NCBI RefSeq assembly: GCF_016313185.1
Contig: NZ_CP066218.1
Span: 3,410,001-3,474,000, forward strand
Origin: Mycolicibacterium baixiangningiae
GTDB lineage: Bacteria > Actinomycetota > Actinomycetes > Mycobacteriales > Mycobacteriaceae
Reading direction: 5' to 3'
DNA: 64,000 bases
The notes beneath the pieces were generated by a model. It worked only from the letters and a program-made list of their open reading frames with translations, did not search any database and was not told the origin of the DNA. The number at the start of each line of letters is the position of its first letter. Positions within the stretch are counted from its first letter, which is position 1. Both the position numbers and the translations under genes were made by a program. Below, piece by piece: positions 53,805 to 62,825 of this stretch.

Positions 53805-54695
53805 ATGACCTTCAACGAGGGCATGCAGATCGACACCAGCACCACCTCGAGCAGCGGCGGTCGGCGCGGTGGCGGTCGCGGCATCGCTGTCGGCGGCGGC
53901 GTCGGCGGTCTTCTCATCGTGGTCATCGCGCTGTTCCTCGGAGTGGATCCGGGCACCGTGCTACCCCAGCAGCAGGAGATCGGCACCGAGGGTGTCGAGA
54001 CGCCCGGATTCGACCTGAGTCAGTGCAAGACCGGCGCCGACGCGAACGAGTTCGTGCAGTGCCGGGTGGTGGCGACGGGCAACTCGTTGGACGCCGTGTG
54101 GTCTCAGCTGAAGCCGGACTACACCCGCCCCCGGGTGGAGATCTTCAGCGGGAGCGTGGACACCCGCTGCGGGCCGGCCACCAGCGCGGTGGGCCCGTTC
54201 TACTGCCCCGCCGATCAGACCGCGTACTTCGACACCGACTTCTTCGACGTGCTCAAGACAGAATTCGGTTCCAGCGGAGGGCCGTTCGCGCAGGAGTACG
54301 TGGTGGCGCACGAGTTCGGCCACCATGTCCAGGATCTGCAGGGCACGCTCGCCCGGGCGCAGCAGGATCCGGAGGGCGCCACCGGCGGCGGGGTGCGCAC
54401 CGAGCTGCAGGCGGACTGCTACGCCGGTGTGTGGGCGCACTACGCCGCGGTCACCACGCAGGAGAGCACCGGAGTCCCGTTTCTGGAACCGTTGACCGAC
54501 AAGGACATCGCCGACGCGCTGTCGGCCGCTTCGGCCGTCGGCGACGACCGGATCCAGGAAGCCGCCACCGGCCGTGTCAACCCTGAATCGTGGACGCACG
54601 GTTCGTCCGAACAGCGGCAGAAGTGGTTCACCGTCGGCTACCAGACCGGCGATCCGACGAAGTGCGACACGTTCGCCACCAACGACCTTGGTTAG
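53805..54695 (+). CDS. Neutral zinc metallopeptidase (YpfJ family, Rv2575 type)
   Basis: 296 residues: a short cytosolic N-terminus rich in Ser/Thr/Gly (MTFNEGMQIDTSTTSSS), one membrane helix (about 28-46), and an extracytoplasmic zinc peptidase domain with VVAHEFGHHVQDLQG (HExxH), ELQADCYAGVWAHYA and SDPRTHGS-like SWTHGSSEQRQKWF. ATG at 53805 has GGAG 6 nt upstream and starts where relatives do; GTG 53754 (leaderless) would add 17 unconserved residues. Cell-envelope protease, substrate unknown. Confidence 0.87.
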   Translation: MTFNEGMQIDTSTTSSSGGRRGGGRGIAVGGGVGGLLIVVIALFLGVDPGTVLPQQQEIGTEGVETPGFDLSQCKTGADANEFVQCRVVATGNSLDAVWSQLKPDYTRPRVEIFSGSVDTRCGPATSAVGPFYCPADQTAYFDTDFFDVLKTEFGSSGGPFAQEYVVAHEFGHHVQDLQGTLARAQQDPEGATGGGVRTELQADCYAGVWAHYAAVTTQESTGVPFLEPLTDKDIADALSAASAVGDDRIQEAATGRVNPESWTHGSSEQRQKWFTVGYQTGDPTKCDTFATNDLG

Positions 54696-56340
54696 GCAGG
54701 CCACGGCGGTCGATGCCGTCGCCGAACGCTACCTCGACGCTCTCGCCGCGCTGGATCCCTGCACCGCAACCGAACTCGGCATCTCGGGCGGAGACCGCAA
54801 CTACGACGAGGACATCACCGACTACTCCCCCGACGCCGTCTCCGCCCGCATGGAAGCCGCGCGGTCGGCGCTCAAGGAACTCGACGCCGTCGTCGCGATG
54901 GACGAGTGCGATGCCGTGACCGCCGCCGCGATGCGCGAGCGGCTCGGCGTGCAGATCGAGATCCACGAAGCCGGCCTGGACATCGGTGAACTCAACGTGA
55001 TCGCCTCGCCCTTGCAGACCATGCGCGACGTGTTCGACCTGATGGCCGCCGACACCGCCGACGACTGGGTGGTGATCGACCGGCGGCTGGCGAAGCTGCC
55101 CGACCGGGTCCCTGCCTATGCACAGGCACTGCGTACCGCGGTGGCCGAGGGTCATCCACCGGCGATCAGGCAGGTGCAGCGAGGCGTCGAACAGGCCGCG
55201 CAGATCGAGCAGTTGTTCGTCGACATGGTGGCCGGGGCCGCCCCCGACGTGCCGGCGCTGCAGGCCGACCTCGACCGCCACGCCTCCGCCGCCGCGGCGG
55301 CCTACCGCGAGCTGGGCCGGGTGCTGCGCGAGGACATCGCCCCGTACGCCCGCGAGCGCGACGCGTTCGGCCGGGACGCCTACCGTCTGATGTCGCGGTC
55401 GTTCCTCGGCAGCGCCGTCGACCTCGACGAGACCTACGAGTGGGGCCTCGAACGTCTCAACACCGTTGTGGCCGAACAGGAGACCGTCGCCGAACGGCTG
55501 TACCCCGGCGCGGGCGTTGCCGAGACCCTGCGGCGCCTCGACGACGAACCCCGCTATCAGGTGCACGGTACGGACGCACTGCAGGCGTGGATGCAGGATC
55601 TTTCGGACCGTGTGGTGGACGCATTGGCCGGCACCCACTTCGACATCGCGCCCGCGCTGCGGAACCTGGAGTGCCGCATCGCCCCGACCCATACCGGCGG
55701 CATCTACTACACCGGCCCGTCGGAAGACCTCACCCGTCCGGGCCGGATGTGGTGGTCGGTGCCCGCGGGCACCGACACGTTCCACACCTGGCAGGAGACG
55801 ACGACGGTGTTCCACGAGGGGGTGCCCGGCCACCACCTCCAGATCGGGCGCGCCGTCGCCCTGGCCGACCAACTCAACCGGTGGCGCCGGCTGGGTTGCT
55901 GGGTGTCGGGCCACGGTGAGGGCTGGGCCCTCTACGCCGAGCGGTTGATGGCCGAGCTGGGCTGGCTGGACGACGACGGCACCCGGATGGGCATGCTCGA
56001 CGCCCAGGGGTTCCGCGCTGCGCGAGTGGCCATCGACATCGGCGTGCACTGTGAACTCACGACTCCTGACGGTGGGATGTGGGACGCCGGGCGGGCGTGG
56101 GAGTTTTTGCGCACCCACTGCGCGCAGTCGGAGAAGACCCTGCGTTTCGAACTCGACCGCTACCTCGGCTGGCCGGGGCAGGCCCCGTCGTATGCGGTCG
56201 GACAACGCATCTGGCAGCAGTTGCGGGAGACGATGCTCTCGCGGAGCATGCCGCTCCAGGAGTTTCACAGCCGCGCACTGGATCTCGGCGGGCTCCCCCT
56301 CGAGGTCCTGAGCGCGGCGCTGCTCGGCGAGTTGCGGTGA
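54688..56340 (+). CDS. DUF885 family metallopeptidase-like protein
   Basis: About 550 residues, all-helical. The gluzincin-type motif is FHEGVPGHHLQ (about residue 395), with a later GHGEGWALYAERLM that would supply the third ligand; the C-terminal region (FRAARVAIDIGVHCE, YLGWPGQAPSYAVGQRIW) is family-typical. No signal peptide. The start is uncertain: TTG 54688 overlaps the upstream stop (TTGGTTAG); ATG 54574 would overlap that gene by 122 nt. Presumed cytosolic peptidase. Confidence 0.85.
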   Translation: MVRQATAVDAVAERYLDALAALDPCTATELGISGGDRNYDEDITDYSPDAVSARMEAARSALKELDAVVAMDECDAVTAAAMRERLGVQIEIHEAGLDIGELNVIASPLQTMRDVFDLMAADTADDWVVIDRRLAKLPDRVPAYAQALRTAVAEGHPPAIRQVQRGVEQAAQIEQLFVDMVAGAAPDVPALQADLDRHASAAAAAYRELGRVLREDIAPYARERDAFGRDAYRLMSRSFLGSAVDLDETYEWGLERLNTVVAEQETVAERLYPGAGVAETLRRLDDEPRYQVHGTDALQAWMQDLSDRVVDALAGTHFDIAPALRNLECRIAPTHTGGIYYTGPSEDLTRPGRMWWSVPAGTDTFHTWQETTTVFHEGVPGHHLQIGRAVALADQLNRWRRLGCWVSGHGEGWALYAERLMAELGWLDDDGTRMGMLDAQGFRAARVAIDIGVHCELTTPDGGMWDAGRAWEFLRTHCAQSEKTLRFELDRYLGWPGQAPSYAVGQRIWQQLRETMLSRSMPLQEFHSRALDLGGLPLEVLSAALLGELR

Positions 56341-56344
56341 CCTT

Positions 56345-56875
56345 GTGAACGGCGACGAGATCGAACCGGACACCAAGGACTGGACCTGGGTGCTGGCGCA
56401 GCCCTGTCCGGAGTGCGGTTTCGATGCGGCGTCCGTGGATCCCAGCGAGGTCGAGTCGGCGATCCGCCGAGATGCCGACGAGTGGATCCGCCGGCTCGGG
56501 GCGCCGCACGTGACGACCCGCCTCCGTCCGGGGGTGTGGTCGACGCTCGAGTACGGCTGCCACGTGCGCGATGTGCACCGCATCTTCAACGAGCGGGTGA
56601 CCTCGATGCTCACCCAACACGAACCGCTGTTCGCGAACTGGGACCAGGATCAGGCCGCGCGCGACGGCGACTACGCGGCTCAGGAGCCGGGTGTGGTGGC
56701 CGGTGAGCTATTCGATGCCGCGGTCACGGTCGCCGACACGTATGCCTCGGTGCCGGGGGATGCCTGGATGCGACGCGGATTGCGCAGTAACGGCAGTGAA
56801 TTCACCGTCGCCTCGATCGCGCTGTACCACCTGCACGACATCGTCCACCATGCATGGGACGTCGACGAGCATTGA
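56345..56875 (+). CDS. DinB/MDMPI-like four-helix protein
   Basis: 176 residues. DinB-superfamily features are metal-ligand histidines spaced along helices: GCHVRDVHRIFNERV (about residue 62) and ALYHLHDIVHHAWDVDEH at the end. The N-terminus carries a CPECG pair of cysteines. Likely a thiol-dependent metalloenzyme or maleylpyruvate-isomerase relative; reaction unknown. GTG at 56345, 4 nt after the DUF885 stop, so probably cotranscribed with it. Confidence 0.82.
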   Translation: MNGDEIEPDTKDWTWVLAQPCPECGFDAASVDPSEVESAIRRDADEWIRRLGAPHVTTRLRPGVWSTLEYGCHVRDVHRIFNERVTSMLTQHEPLFANWDQDQAARDGDYAAQEPGVVAGELFDAAVTVADTYASVPGDAWMRRGLRSNGSEFTVASIALYHLHDIVHHAWDVDEH

Positions 56876-56901
56876 CCACATTGAACACATGTCGCTAATG
56901 T
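56872..56901 (+). promoter_or_regulatory. Promoter of the TetR-BVMO-SDR operon
   Basis: -35 TTGACC (56872-56877), 18 nt, -10 TAATGT (56896-56901), then 6 nt to the ATG at 56908: a strong promoter giving a leaderless mRNA. The -10 lies inside the TetR palindrome. Confidence 0.65.
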
Positions 56902-56907
56902 GTTCAA
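56881..56907. promoter_or_regulatory. TetR operator palindrome abutting the tetR start
   Basis: TTGAACACAT (56881-56890), 7-nt spacer, ATGTGTTCAA (56898-56907): perfect 10-bp arms that touch the ATG of the TetR gene and cover its -10. Binding of the repressor here would shut off its own operon. Confidence 0.8.
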
Positions 56908-57495
56908 ATGCGTGCCGATGACCGTCCGGTCTCCCCGGCGCTGCTGGCCGCCACCACCACCACGCTTCGTCGCCTCGGTCCGCGCCAGTTCAGCCTGACC
57001 GCGGTCGCCGACGAAGCTGGGGTGTCGCGCGGCACCGTCCACAACGCGCTCGGCAGCCGCGACAACGCGATCCGCACCGCGCTGGACCACCTGGCGTCCG
57101 TGTTCATCGAGGCCATGGCCGCGCAGGTCGACCGGCAACAAACTCTTGCCGGCCAGGTGGCTGCCGCGGCGTTGTTGATCTGCGAACACCGGCAGCGCTC
57201 GGATTCGGTGACGGCGCGCGGCATCAACGAGAGCATCCTGGTACTGCTGTTGCGCAACACCGGTGACGACCTGATGGCGCGATCGCTGGATCTGTGGCAG
57301 CCACTGGTACGCGCCGCGCAGGCTCGCGGCGAGGTGCGCTCAGCCGCCGACCCTGCTCGCGCCAGCGAATGGATCGTGCGGATGCTGCTGAGCTTCGAAC
57401 TGCTCCCACCGATCGGTGTCAATCTCGACAACCCCCGCGCGGTGCGGAAATTCATCTGCGACCACATCGTCGCCGGACTGGGAGGCCCACCATGA
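56908..57495 (+). CDS. TetR-family repressor
   Basis: 195 residues: N-terminal HTH (RRLGPRQFSLTAVADEAGVSRGTVHNALGSRDNAIRTALD, abridged; about residues 20-65) and a variable ligand domain. Its ATG follows a perfect palindrome by zero nt, and its stop overlaps the monooxygenase start (ATGA). It most likely represses its own operon and responds to the substrate or product of the oxygenase. Confidence 0.9.
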   Translation: MRADDRPVSPALLAATTTTLRRLGPRQFSLTAVADEAGVSRGTVHNALGSRDNAIRTALDHLASVFIEAMAAQVDRQQTLAGQVAAAALLICEHRQRSDSVTARGINESILVLLLRNTGDDLMARSLDLWQPLVRAAQARGEVRSAADPARASEWIVRMLLSFELLPPIGVNLDNPRAVRKFICDHIVAGLGGPP

Positions 57496-59048
57496 GCGAG
57501 CCCGATCACGAAGTCGTCGTCATCGGCGCCGGTCCCGGCGGCATCGCCTCGGCACATCTGTTGCAACAGAACGGGATCGACGACTTCGTCATCCTCGAGC
57601 GCAGCCACGACTTCGGCGGCACGTGGCGCGACAACCACTACCCCGGCCTGGCGGTCGACATTCCGACGCTCTGGTACCAGTTGTCGTTCGCCGTCAACCC
57701 CGACTGGTCGCGGCTGTTCGCGCCCGGCCCGGAGATCTACGCCTACCTGCGCGACACGGCACAGCGTCTCGGCCTTTACCCGCACCTGCGGTCCCACAGC
57801 GATGTGACCCGTCAACAGTGGGACGACACCGCGGGGCTGTGGCGGCTGACGCTGGCGAACGGTGAGGAGGTGACGGCGCGATTCCTGATCAGTTCCGTCG
57901 GCGGCTACGTCAACGCCAAACCCCGCGTCGACATCGACGGCATCGACGACTTCGCCGGCACCATCCTGCGCCCGAACGCATGGGATGACGGCTACGACAC
58001 CCGCGGCAAGCGGGTGGCCGTCATCGGGACCGGGTCGAGTGGCGTTCAGATCGCCGCGGCCCTGTCCGGGCAGGTGGCGAATCTCGATGTCTTCCAGCGC
58101 ACCCCGGCGTGGGTGCTGCCGAAGGTCGACTTCGACATCTCCGCTTTCATGCGTCGGGTGCTGCGTGTCCCGGGTGTGGTGTCCGCGGTGAACGTCGCCG
58201 GTCGGTGCCTGATGGATGCGTTCATGGTGGCGCCGATCGTGCACCTGTTCTCCCGCTTGCCCGACCGGGTGCTGGTACGCGCGATGCCGCTCTACGACGC
58301 CTACTGCCGTGCGCTGTACCGGCTGCTGCTGCGCGCGGTGGTACGTGACCCGGCCACCCGCCGGGCGCTGGTGCCGCGCTACGGGATACTGGCCAAGCGG
58401 CCCGTCATCTCCAGCAGTTTCCTGCCCGCGCTCAACGATCCCGACACCCACCTGATCACCACGCCGATCGAACGCATCACCTCCGGCGGTGTGCGCACCG
58501 TCGACGGAATCGAGCGTCCGGCCGATCTGCTCGTACTGGCCACCGGCTACGAGCTCTGGACCGATCCGGAGACGTACAGGCCGGGGACGGTACTGGGCGG
58601 CAACGGGTTCGACCTCGCACAGTACTACCGTGCCCACGGGCTGAGTGCCTATGCGGGCAGTGCGCATCCGCGGCTACCCAATCGGTGGGAGATCGTCGGG
58701 CCGCTGGGCTTCGTCGGTTTCGCCTGGCCCGACTTCGTCGAGACCATGGCCGCCCATGCGGTGCGGATGATCGCCGAAGCACGACGCCGGGCCAAGCCGG
58801 TCGTCGCGGTCAGCGACGACGCGTTCAACCGGTGGAACGAACGCATGCGCCGCGACGGCCGCGTCGCCCACCTGTACTTCACCGCCTGCAACCCCGGTCT
58901 GAACACGTATTTCGTGAACTCTCAGCGCGACACCGTGTACCACCGGCCGCAGACCATCGCCGGTTCTCGACGTTTCGCCCGCCACTCCCCGCTGTCCGAT
59001 TACGAGTTCGCCGCCCGCCCCGCCTTCGCCGAGGAGCTCACCGCATGA
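57492..59048 (+). CDS. Flavin-containing (Baeyer-Villiger type) monooxygenase with an altered fingerprint
   Basis: 518 residues. FAD motif GAGPGG (12-17), FGGTWRDNHYPGLAVD (41-56, BVMO-like), NADPH motif GTGSSG (179-184), LVLATGYELW and a C-terminal half resembling EthA/MymA-type enzymes. The Baeyer-Villiger fingerprint FxGxxxHxxxW[PD] is present as F154-G156-R160-W164-D165: Arg replaces the His. Such enzymes oxidise ketones, aldehydes or sulfur compounds; the change could shift the chemistry. Coupled to the TetR gene and to the SDR by ATGA overlaps. Confidence 0.88.
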   Translation: MSEPDHEVVVIGAGPGGIASAHLLQQNGIDDFVILERSHDFGGTWRDNHYPGLAVDIPTLWYQLSFAVNPDWSRLFAPGPEIYAYLRDTAQRLGLYPHLRSHSDVTRQQWDDTAGLWRLTLANGEEVTARFLISSVGGYVNAKPRVDIDGIDDFAGTILRPNAWDDGYDTRGKRVAVIGTGSSGVQIAAALSGQVANLDVFQRTPAWVLPKVDFDISAFMRRVLRVPGVVSAVNVAGRCLMDAFMVAPIVHLFSRLPDRVLVRAMPLYDAYCRALYRLLLRAVVRDPATRRALVPRYGILAKRPVISSSFLPALNDPDTHLITTPIERITSGGVRTVDGIERPADLLVLATGYELWTDPETYRPGTVLGGNGFDLAQYYRAHGLSAYAGSAHPRLPNRWEIVGPLGFVGFAWPDFVETMAAHAVRMIAEARRRAKPVVAVSDDAFNRWNERMRRDGRVAHLYFTACNPGLNTYFVNSQRDTVYHRPQTIAGSRRFARHSPLSDYEFAARPAFAEELTA

Positions 59049-59872
59049 CCGCTTCTGACCTTCCTCTCGCCGGCCGCGTGGCGTATGTGACCGGGGCCGC
59101 CCGCGGTCAGGGCCGGTCGCACTGCGTCCGACTGGCGCGCGCGGGGGCGGACATCGTCGCGATCGACGCCTGCGCTCCGGTCTGCGACGCCAACGGCTAT
59201 CCGCCTGCCGATCCGGAGGATCTCACCGAGACCGTGCGCCTGGTCGAAGGCGAGGGCCGCAAGATCCTGGCGCAGCAGATCGACGTGCGCGACGCCGAGG
59301 GCCAGCAGCGCGTGGTGGCGGAGGCCGTCGAACAGTTCGGCCGTCTCGACATCGTCGTCGCCAACGCGGGAGTGCTCAACTGGGGCCGGCTCTGGGAGAT
59401 CTCGCCGCAGCAGTGGCAGGACACCCTCGACGTCAACCTCACCGGGGTGTGGAACACCGTGCGCGCGGTGGTTCCACCGATGATCGCGGCGGGCAACGGC
59501 GGATCGATCATCACCATCAGTTCGGCGGCGGGCATCAAGGCCGTGCCGGGTTGCGGTCACTACTGTGCGAGCAAGTTCGGTGTGGTGGGCCTGACCAACT
59601 CGCTCGCAATTGAGCTGGGTGAGTTCGGGATTCGCGTGAACTCCGTACACCCGTACGGCACCGACACTCCGATGGGCAACGACACGTCGATGTACCAGGT
59701 GTTCGCGGATCACCCCACCTACATCCACAGCTTCTCGCCCGGCGCGCTGCCGACGGACTCGCTGGCGGCGCCGGATCTGATCTCCGACATCGTGGTGTGG
59801 CTCGCGAGTGATGCCTCCTCGCTGGTGACCGCAGCCCAGATCCCGGCGGAGAAGGGGTACCTCAAGATCTGA
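59045..59872 (+). CDS. Mycofactocin-coupled short-chain dehydrogenase
   Basis: 275 residues. Signature of the mycofactocin-dependent SDR group: AYVTGAARGQGRSH (nucleotide-binding, residues 14-27) and ANAGVL, the catalytic Ser in ITISSAAGI, YCASKFG (Tyr and Lys) and HPYGTDTPM. Such SDRs keep NAD bound and pass electrons to mycofactocin (family knowledge). ATG overlaps the oxygenase stop. Together TetR, BVMO and SDR suggest alcohol to ketone to ester processing; the substrate is unknown. Confidence 0.9.
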   Translation: MTASDLPLAGRVAYVTGAARGQGRSHCVRLARAGADIVAIDACAPVCDANGYPPADPEDLTETVRLVEGEGRKILAQQIDVRDAEGQQRVVAEAVEQFGRLDIVVANAGVLNWGRLWEISPQQWQDTLDVNLTGVWNTVRAVVPPMIAAGNGGSIITISSAAGIKAVPGCGHYCASKFGVVGLTNSLAIELGEFGIRVNSVHPYGTDTPMGNDTSMYQVFADHPTYIHSFSPGALPTDSLAAPDLISDIVVWLASDASSLVTAAQIPAEKGYLKI

Positions 59873-59942
59873 GGTTATCCCCAGCGGCGAATTCGTCCAC
59901 AGGCTCCGGGTTTTCGCTTCGAGGCGTGTCACACCCCGTCGC

Positions 59943-59948
59943 TAGAAT
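59943..59948 (+). promoter_or_regulatory. -10 hexamer before the HNH gene
   Basis: TAGAAT ends 7 nt before the ATG at 59956. Leaderless geometry. Confidence 0.45.
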
Positions 59949-59955
59949 CGCCAGT

Positions 59956-61686
59956 ATGTTCGATGGTTCGTTACCCGAGATTGGGGCCTTTTCCGCGTTG
60001 AGTGACGCGGAGTTGGTGGCGGCCTCTGCCGGGTGGGGACGCGTTGAATCCGCGGCCGCCGCCCGCAAGCTCGCCGCGATGGCCGAAGTGTTCCGCCGCC
60101 GCACCGGCATCGAGGACGCCGAAGAGCGGGAGAACTGGTTCATCGACGCCGAAACCTCGGTCCTGAGTGAACTGGCCGCCGCCCACCACATCACCGACCG
60201 ACTCGCCTCAACCCAAACCCACCGCGGAGTCCTGCTCGCCAACCGATTCCCCAAAGTCGCCGCACTCTTTGAAGCCGGCCTGATCAGCGACCTGTTGATC
60301 CGCGCCATCGTCTACCGCACCTACCTGATCACCGACCCCGACGCGATGGCCGCCGTGGATGCCGCCCTGGCCGAGCAGCTCACCTGCTGGGGACCCAAAT
60401 CGCAGGCCAAGACCGAAGAAGCCATCGACGCCCTGGTCGAAATCCACGACCCCGCCGCCCTGCGCCGCCGCGAACCCGCCACCCACACCCGCGACCTGCA
60501 ATTCGGCACCATCACCGATGCTGCCGGGATGATGACCGTCTACGCCCGCATGTACAGCCCCGACGGTGTCGCCCTCGAACAACACGTCGAAGACCTGGCC
60601 CACACCGTATGCCCCGATGACCCCCGCACCCTCAAAGAACGCCGCAACGACGCCTTCGCCGCCCTGTCCACCGGACAGCCGCTGCGCTGCGAATGCGACA
60701 ACCCCGACTGCCCCGCCACCACCCCCGACCGCCCCACCCCCACCGTCATCCTCCACCTCATCACCACCGAACAAGCACTCGCCCAAGCGAAACACCACAA
60801 CGCTGCACAAGAAGACAATGGCGAGCAGCCCGCTGCCGGGTCGGATGGCACTGAGACAGAACCGGCACCTGTCGAGCCGGATAACGCTGCGCGGGAGCAA
60901 GAGCGCACTGATGACGGGCCCGTGGAGTCCGCATCGGAAACCTCCCCAGAGTCGGACCCTGTGGAGCCGGGGAACGCCGCTCCCGATCCCGAGGAGTCCG
61001 ACGTCGCGCCGCAACAGGACTTCTCGGCCGAGTGCAAGCCGGTCGACCTCGAGCCTGCGCCCACACCAAAGCCGTCTCCCACTCCCGCATCGGCGTTCGT
61101 CATCGGCGGCGGTGTACTCAGCCCGGTGATCCTGCCCGCGTTCCTCGACCGCGCCAGGATCCGCCAACTCACCCATCCCGGCGACGCTCCCCCCGAACCC
61201 CGCTACGAACCCTCCACAGCACTCCAGGACTTCGTGCGCTGCCGCGATCTGACCTGCCGCTTCCCCGGCTGCGACAAACCCGCCTACCTGACCGACATCG
61301 ACCACACCGTGCCCTATCCCGCCGGCCCGACATGCGCATCCAATCTCAAATGTTTATGCCGAAAACACCACTTACTCAAGACTTTCTGGACCGGCAAAAC
61401 CGGTTGGCGCGACGAGCAACTGCCCGACGGCACTGTCATCTGGACCGCACCGAGCGGCCAGACCCACATCACCCAACCCGGCAGCGCACTGCTCTTCCCC
61501 ACCCTGTGCACACCCACCGCGCCAATCCCCAAAACGACCAGCGCGAAAGTGCACACCCCAAACAGCGGCCTCAAGATGCCCAAACGCAGCCGCACCCGCG
61601 CCAAAGACCGCGCCTACCGCATCGAACTCGAACGCCGACTCAACGACGCCTTCGTCGCCGAACGCAACAAACCCCCACCGTTCTGA
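59956..61686 (+). CDS. HNH endonuclease domain protein, 13E12/DUF222 family
   Basis: 576 residues: N-terminal DUF222 helical domain (about 1-260), an acidic, Pro/Glu-rich linker (about 280-390), and a C-terminal HNH nuclease with CRFPGCDKPAYLTDIDHTVPYPAGPT (abridged), CASNLKCLCRKHHLLKTFWT. This is the multi-copy REP13E12 family of mycobacteria, in which the phiRv1 prophage integrates in M. tuberculosis. Whether the nuclease is active and what it does is unknown. The window has just one copy and no prophage signs. Confidence 0.9.
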   Translation: MFDGSLPEIGAFSALSDAELVAASAGWGRVESAAAARKLAAMAEVFRRRTGIEDAEERENWFIDAETSVLSELAAAHHITDRLASTQTHRGVLLANRFPKVAALFEAGLISDLLIRAIVYRTYLITDPDAMAAVDAALAEQLTCWGPKSQAKTEEAIDALVEIHDPAALRRREPATHTRDLQFGTITDAAGMMTVYARMYSPDGVALEQHVEDLAHTVCPDDPRTLKERRNDAFAALSTGQPLRCECDNPDCPATTPDRPTPTVILHLITTEQALAQAKHHNAAQEDNGEQPAAGSDGTETEPAPVEPDNAAREQERTDDGPVESASETSPESDPVEPGNAAPDPEESDVAPQQDFSAECKPVDLEPAPTPKPSPTPASAFVIGGGVLSPVILPAFLDRARIRQLTHPGDAPPEPRYEPSTALQDFVRCRDLTCRFPGCDKPAYLTDIDHTVPYPAGPTCASNLKCLCRKHHLLKTFWTGKTGWRDEQLPDGTVIWTAPSGQTHITQPGSALLFPTLCTPTAPIPKTTSAKVHTPNSGLKMPKRSRTRAKDRAYRIELERRLNDAFVAERNKPPPF

Positions 61687-61700
61687 CGAAAGCTCGAGAT

Positions 61701-62594
61701 TCACAGCCGGCTCTGCGTGGCGATCGTGTTGTCCGTGGTGCGCAGCGGCCGGATCAACCCGTCCTGGCCGAATGAGGCGATCAGCTCACCGTCTTCGGTG
61801 TGCACCGCACCGCGCACGTACGACATGCCCGCCCCCACCTGCGTGCTCTCGTGGGTGTAGAGCAGCCAGCCGTCCCAGCGCACCGGCTCATGGAAACTCA
61901 CGCTGATCGTCATCGGCGCCGTCGACACCGTCAGGTGCGCCTGCGCGGTCCCGATCCCCTCATGAGCCCGCATCGTCGTCGAAATACCCAGGTGTCCAGT
62001 GAAATACGCGATCAGCGCCTTCGCCAGGTCATCGCGCTGCGGGATCGGGTCGTAATGCAGCCAGGCGTGCAGCTCAGGCGGACCGACCTCGTCGGGGCTG
62101 TTCACGTCGACGACGTCGACCAACCGCACCTGCCGGCCCACCATCGGCATCTCGGCCTGATGGGCCTCGGCCGGCGGCACCACCGCGGGCCGCGGCAGAT
62201 GATGACGGATCACATCGCCCGACGGCACGTCGGTGAACACCGTGACGGTGATGCACCGTTTGCCGTTCTGCGACGCCGACACGACCGCGGTGGCCGTCGA
62301 CCGACCCTCGGAGACGACGTCGATCTCCAGCTCGACCGGCGGGCCGACCACCACCACCCGAGAGAACACCGCATACGCCGAGCGCACCGACTTGTCCGGG
62401 AACCGCTTGCCCACCGCCACGATCGCCTGGGCGAGTACTTGGGTGCCCTCGACCACCTGGCGCTCGTCGGCAGCCGCGACGCCGGTCTGCGCGGTGAACC
62501 GGTTGTCGCCGGCAGGCTGCGCATCGAACAGGTCGAGCAACATCTCGACCGTCCATGGTCCCTGCGCGGTCTCTTGTTTGGATTCGGTGGTCAT
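61701..62594 (-). CDS. Acyl-CoA thioesterase (double hotdog, TesB-like)
   Basis: 297 residues made of two hotdog halves (about 1-135 and 160-290). TesB-like hallmarks are AVGKRFPDKSVRSAYAVFSR (abridged), FTDVPSGDVI, ALIAYFTGHLGISTTMRAHEG and SISFHEPVRWDGWLLYTHES (as ISVSFHEPVRWDGWLLYT). Releases CoA from acyl-CoA; chain length not predictable. Divergent from the amidohydrolase remnant/fadE unit, and the first operator-like motif lies just upstream of its start region. Confidence 0.87.
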   Translation of the reverse strand: MTTESKQETAQGPWTVEMLLDLFDAQPAGDNRFTAQTGVAAADERQVVEGTQVLAQAIVAVGKRFPDKSVRSAYAVFSRVVVVGPPVELEIDVVSEGRSTATAVVSASQNGKRCITVTVFTDVPSGDVIRHHLPRPAVVPPAEAHQAEMPMVGRQVRLVDVVDVNSPDEVGPPELHAWLHYDPIPQRDDLAKALIAYFTGHLGISTTMRAHEGIGTAQAHLTVSTAPMTISVSFHEPVRWDGWLLYTHESTQVGAGMSYVRGAVHTEDGELIASFGQDGLIRPLRTTDNTIATQSRL

Positions 62595-62662
62595 ATCGTC
62601 ACGCCCCTGTCCGTGGTCTTCGGTGCACCCTATCGAGAAGCTACATAGCCTTCTGCGAAAGC

Positions 62663-62677
62663 GGTAACGTCATTCTC
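62663..62677 (+). promoter_or_regulatory. Operator-like motif, copy 1 (degenerate)
   Basis: GGTAACGTCATTCTC shares GTCATT and the GGTAA start with the perfect copy at 62804; it lies on the thioesterase side of the gap. Confidence 0.4.
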
Positions 62678-62803
62678 ATCAAGGGTTGGTCCGACGCGAA
62701 AGAGGCCCCATGGCGAAGCCGAACGGGCCGCGTGAGCCGTGCCCGACGACGTCACGTCCCTCGCGCCGGCCCGCTGACCCCCTGCCGAGGCCTCTTCGCC
62801 GAT

Positions 62804-62818
62804 GGTAATGTCATTACC
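62804..62818 (+). promoter_or_regulatory. Operator-like motif, copy 2 (perfect palindrome)
   Basis: GGTAATG-T-CATTACC: perfect 7-bp arms around a single central base, 33 nt before the ATG at 62852. Confidence 0.6.
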
Positions 62819-62825
62819 GCTGAGC

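Noticed and set aside
54628..56613. Minus-strand frame of 661 codons opposite DUF885
   Set aside because: Antisense shadow; the plus strand has clear metallopeptidase motifs.
59873..61686. Prophage or attachment site linked to the 13E12-type gene
   Set aside because: phiRv1-like elements integrate in such genes, but no integrase, excisionase or interrupted copy is present; the HNH frame is intact.
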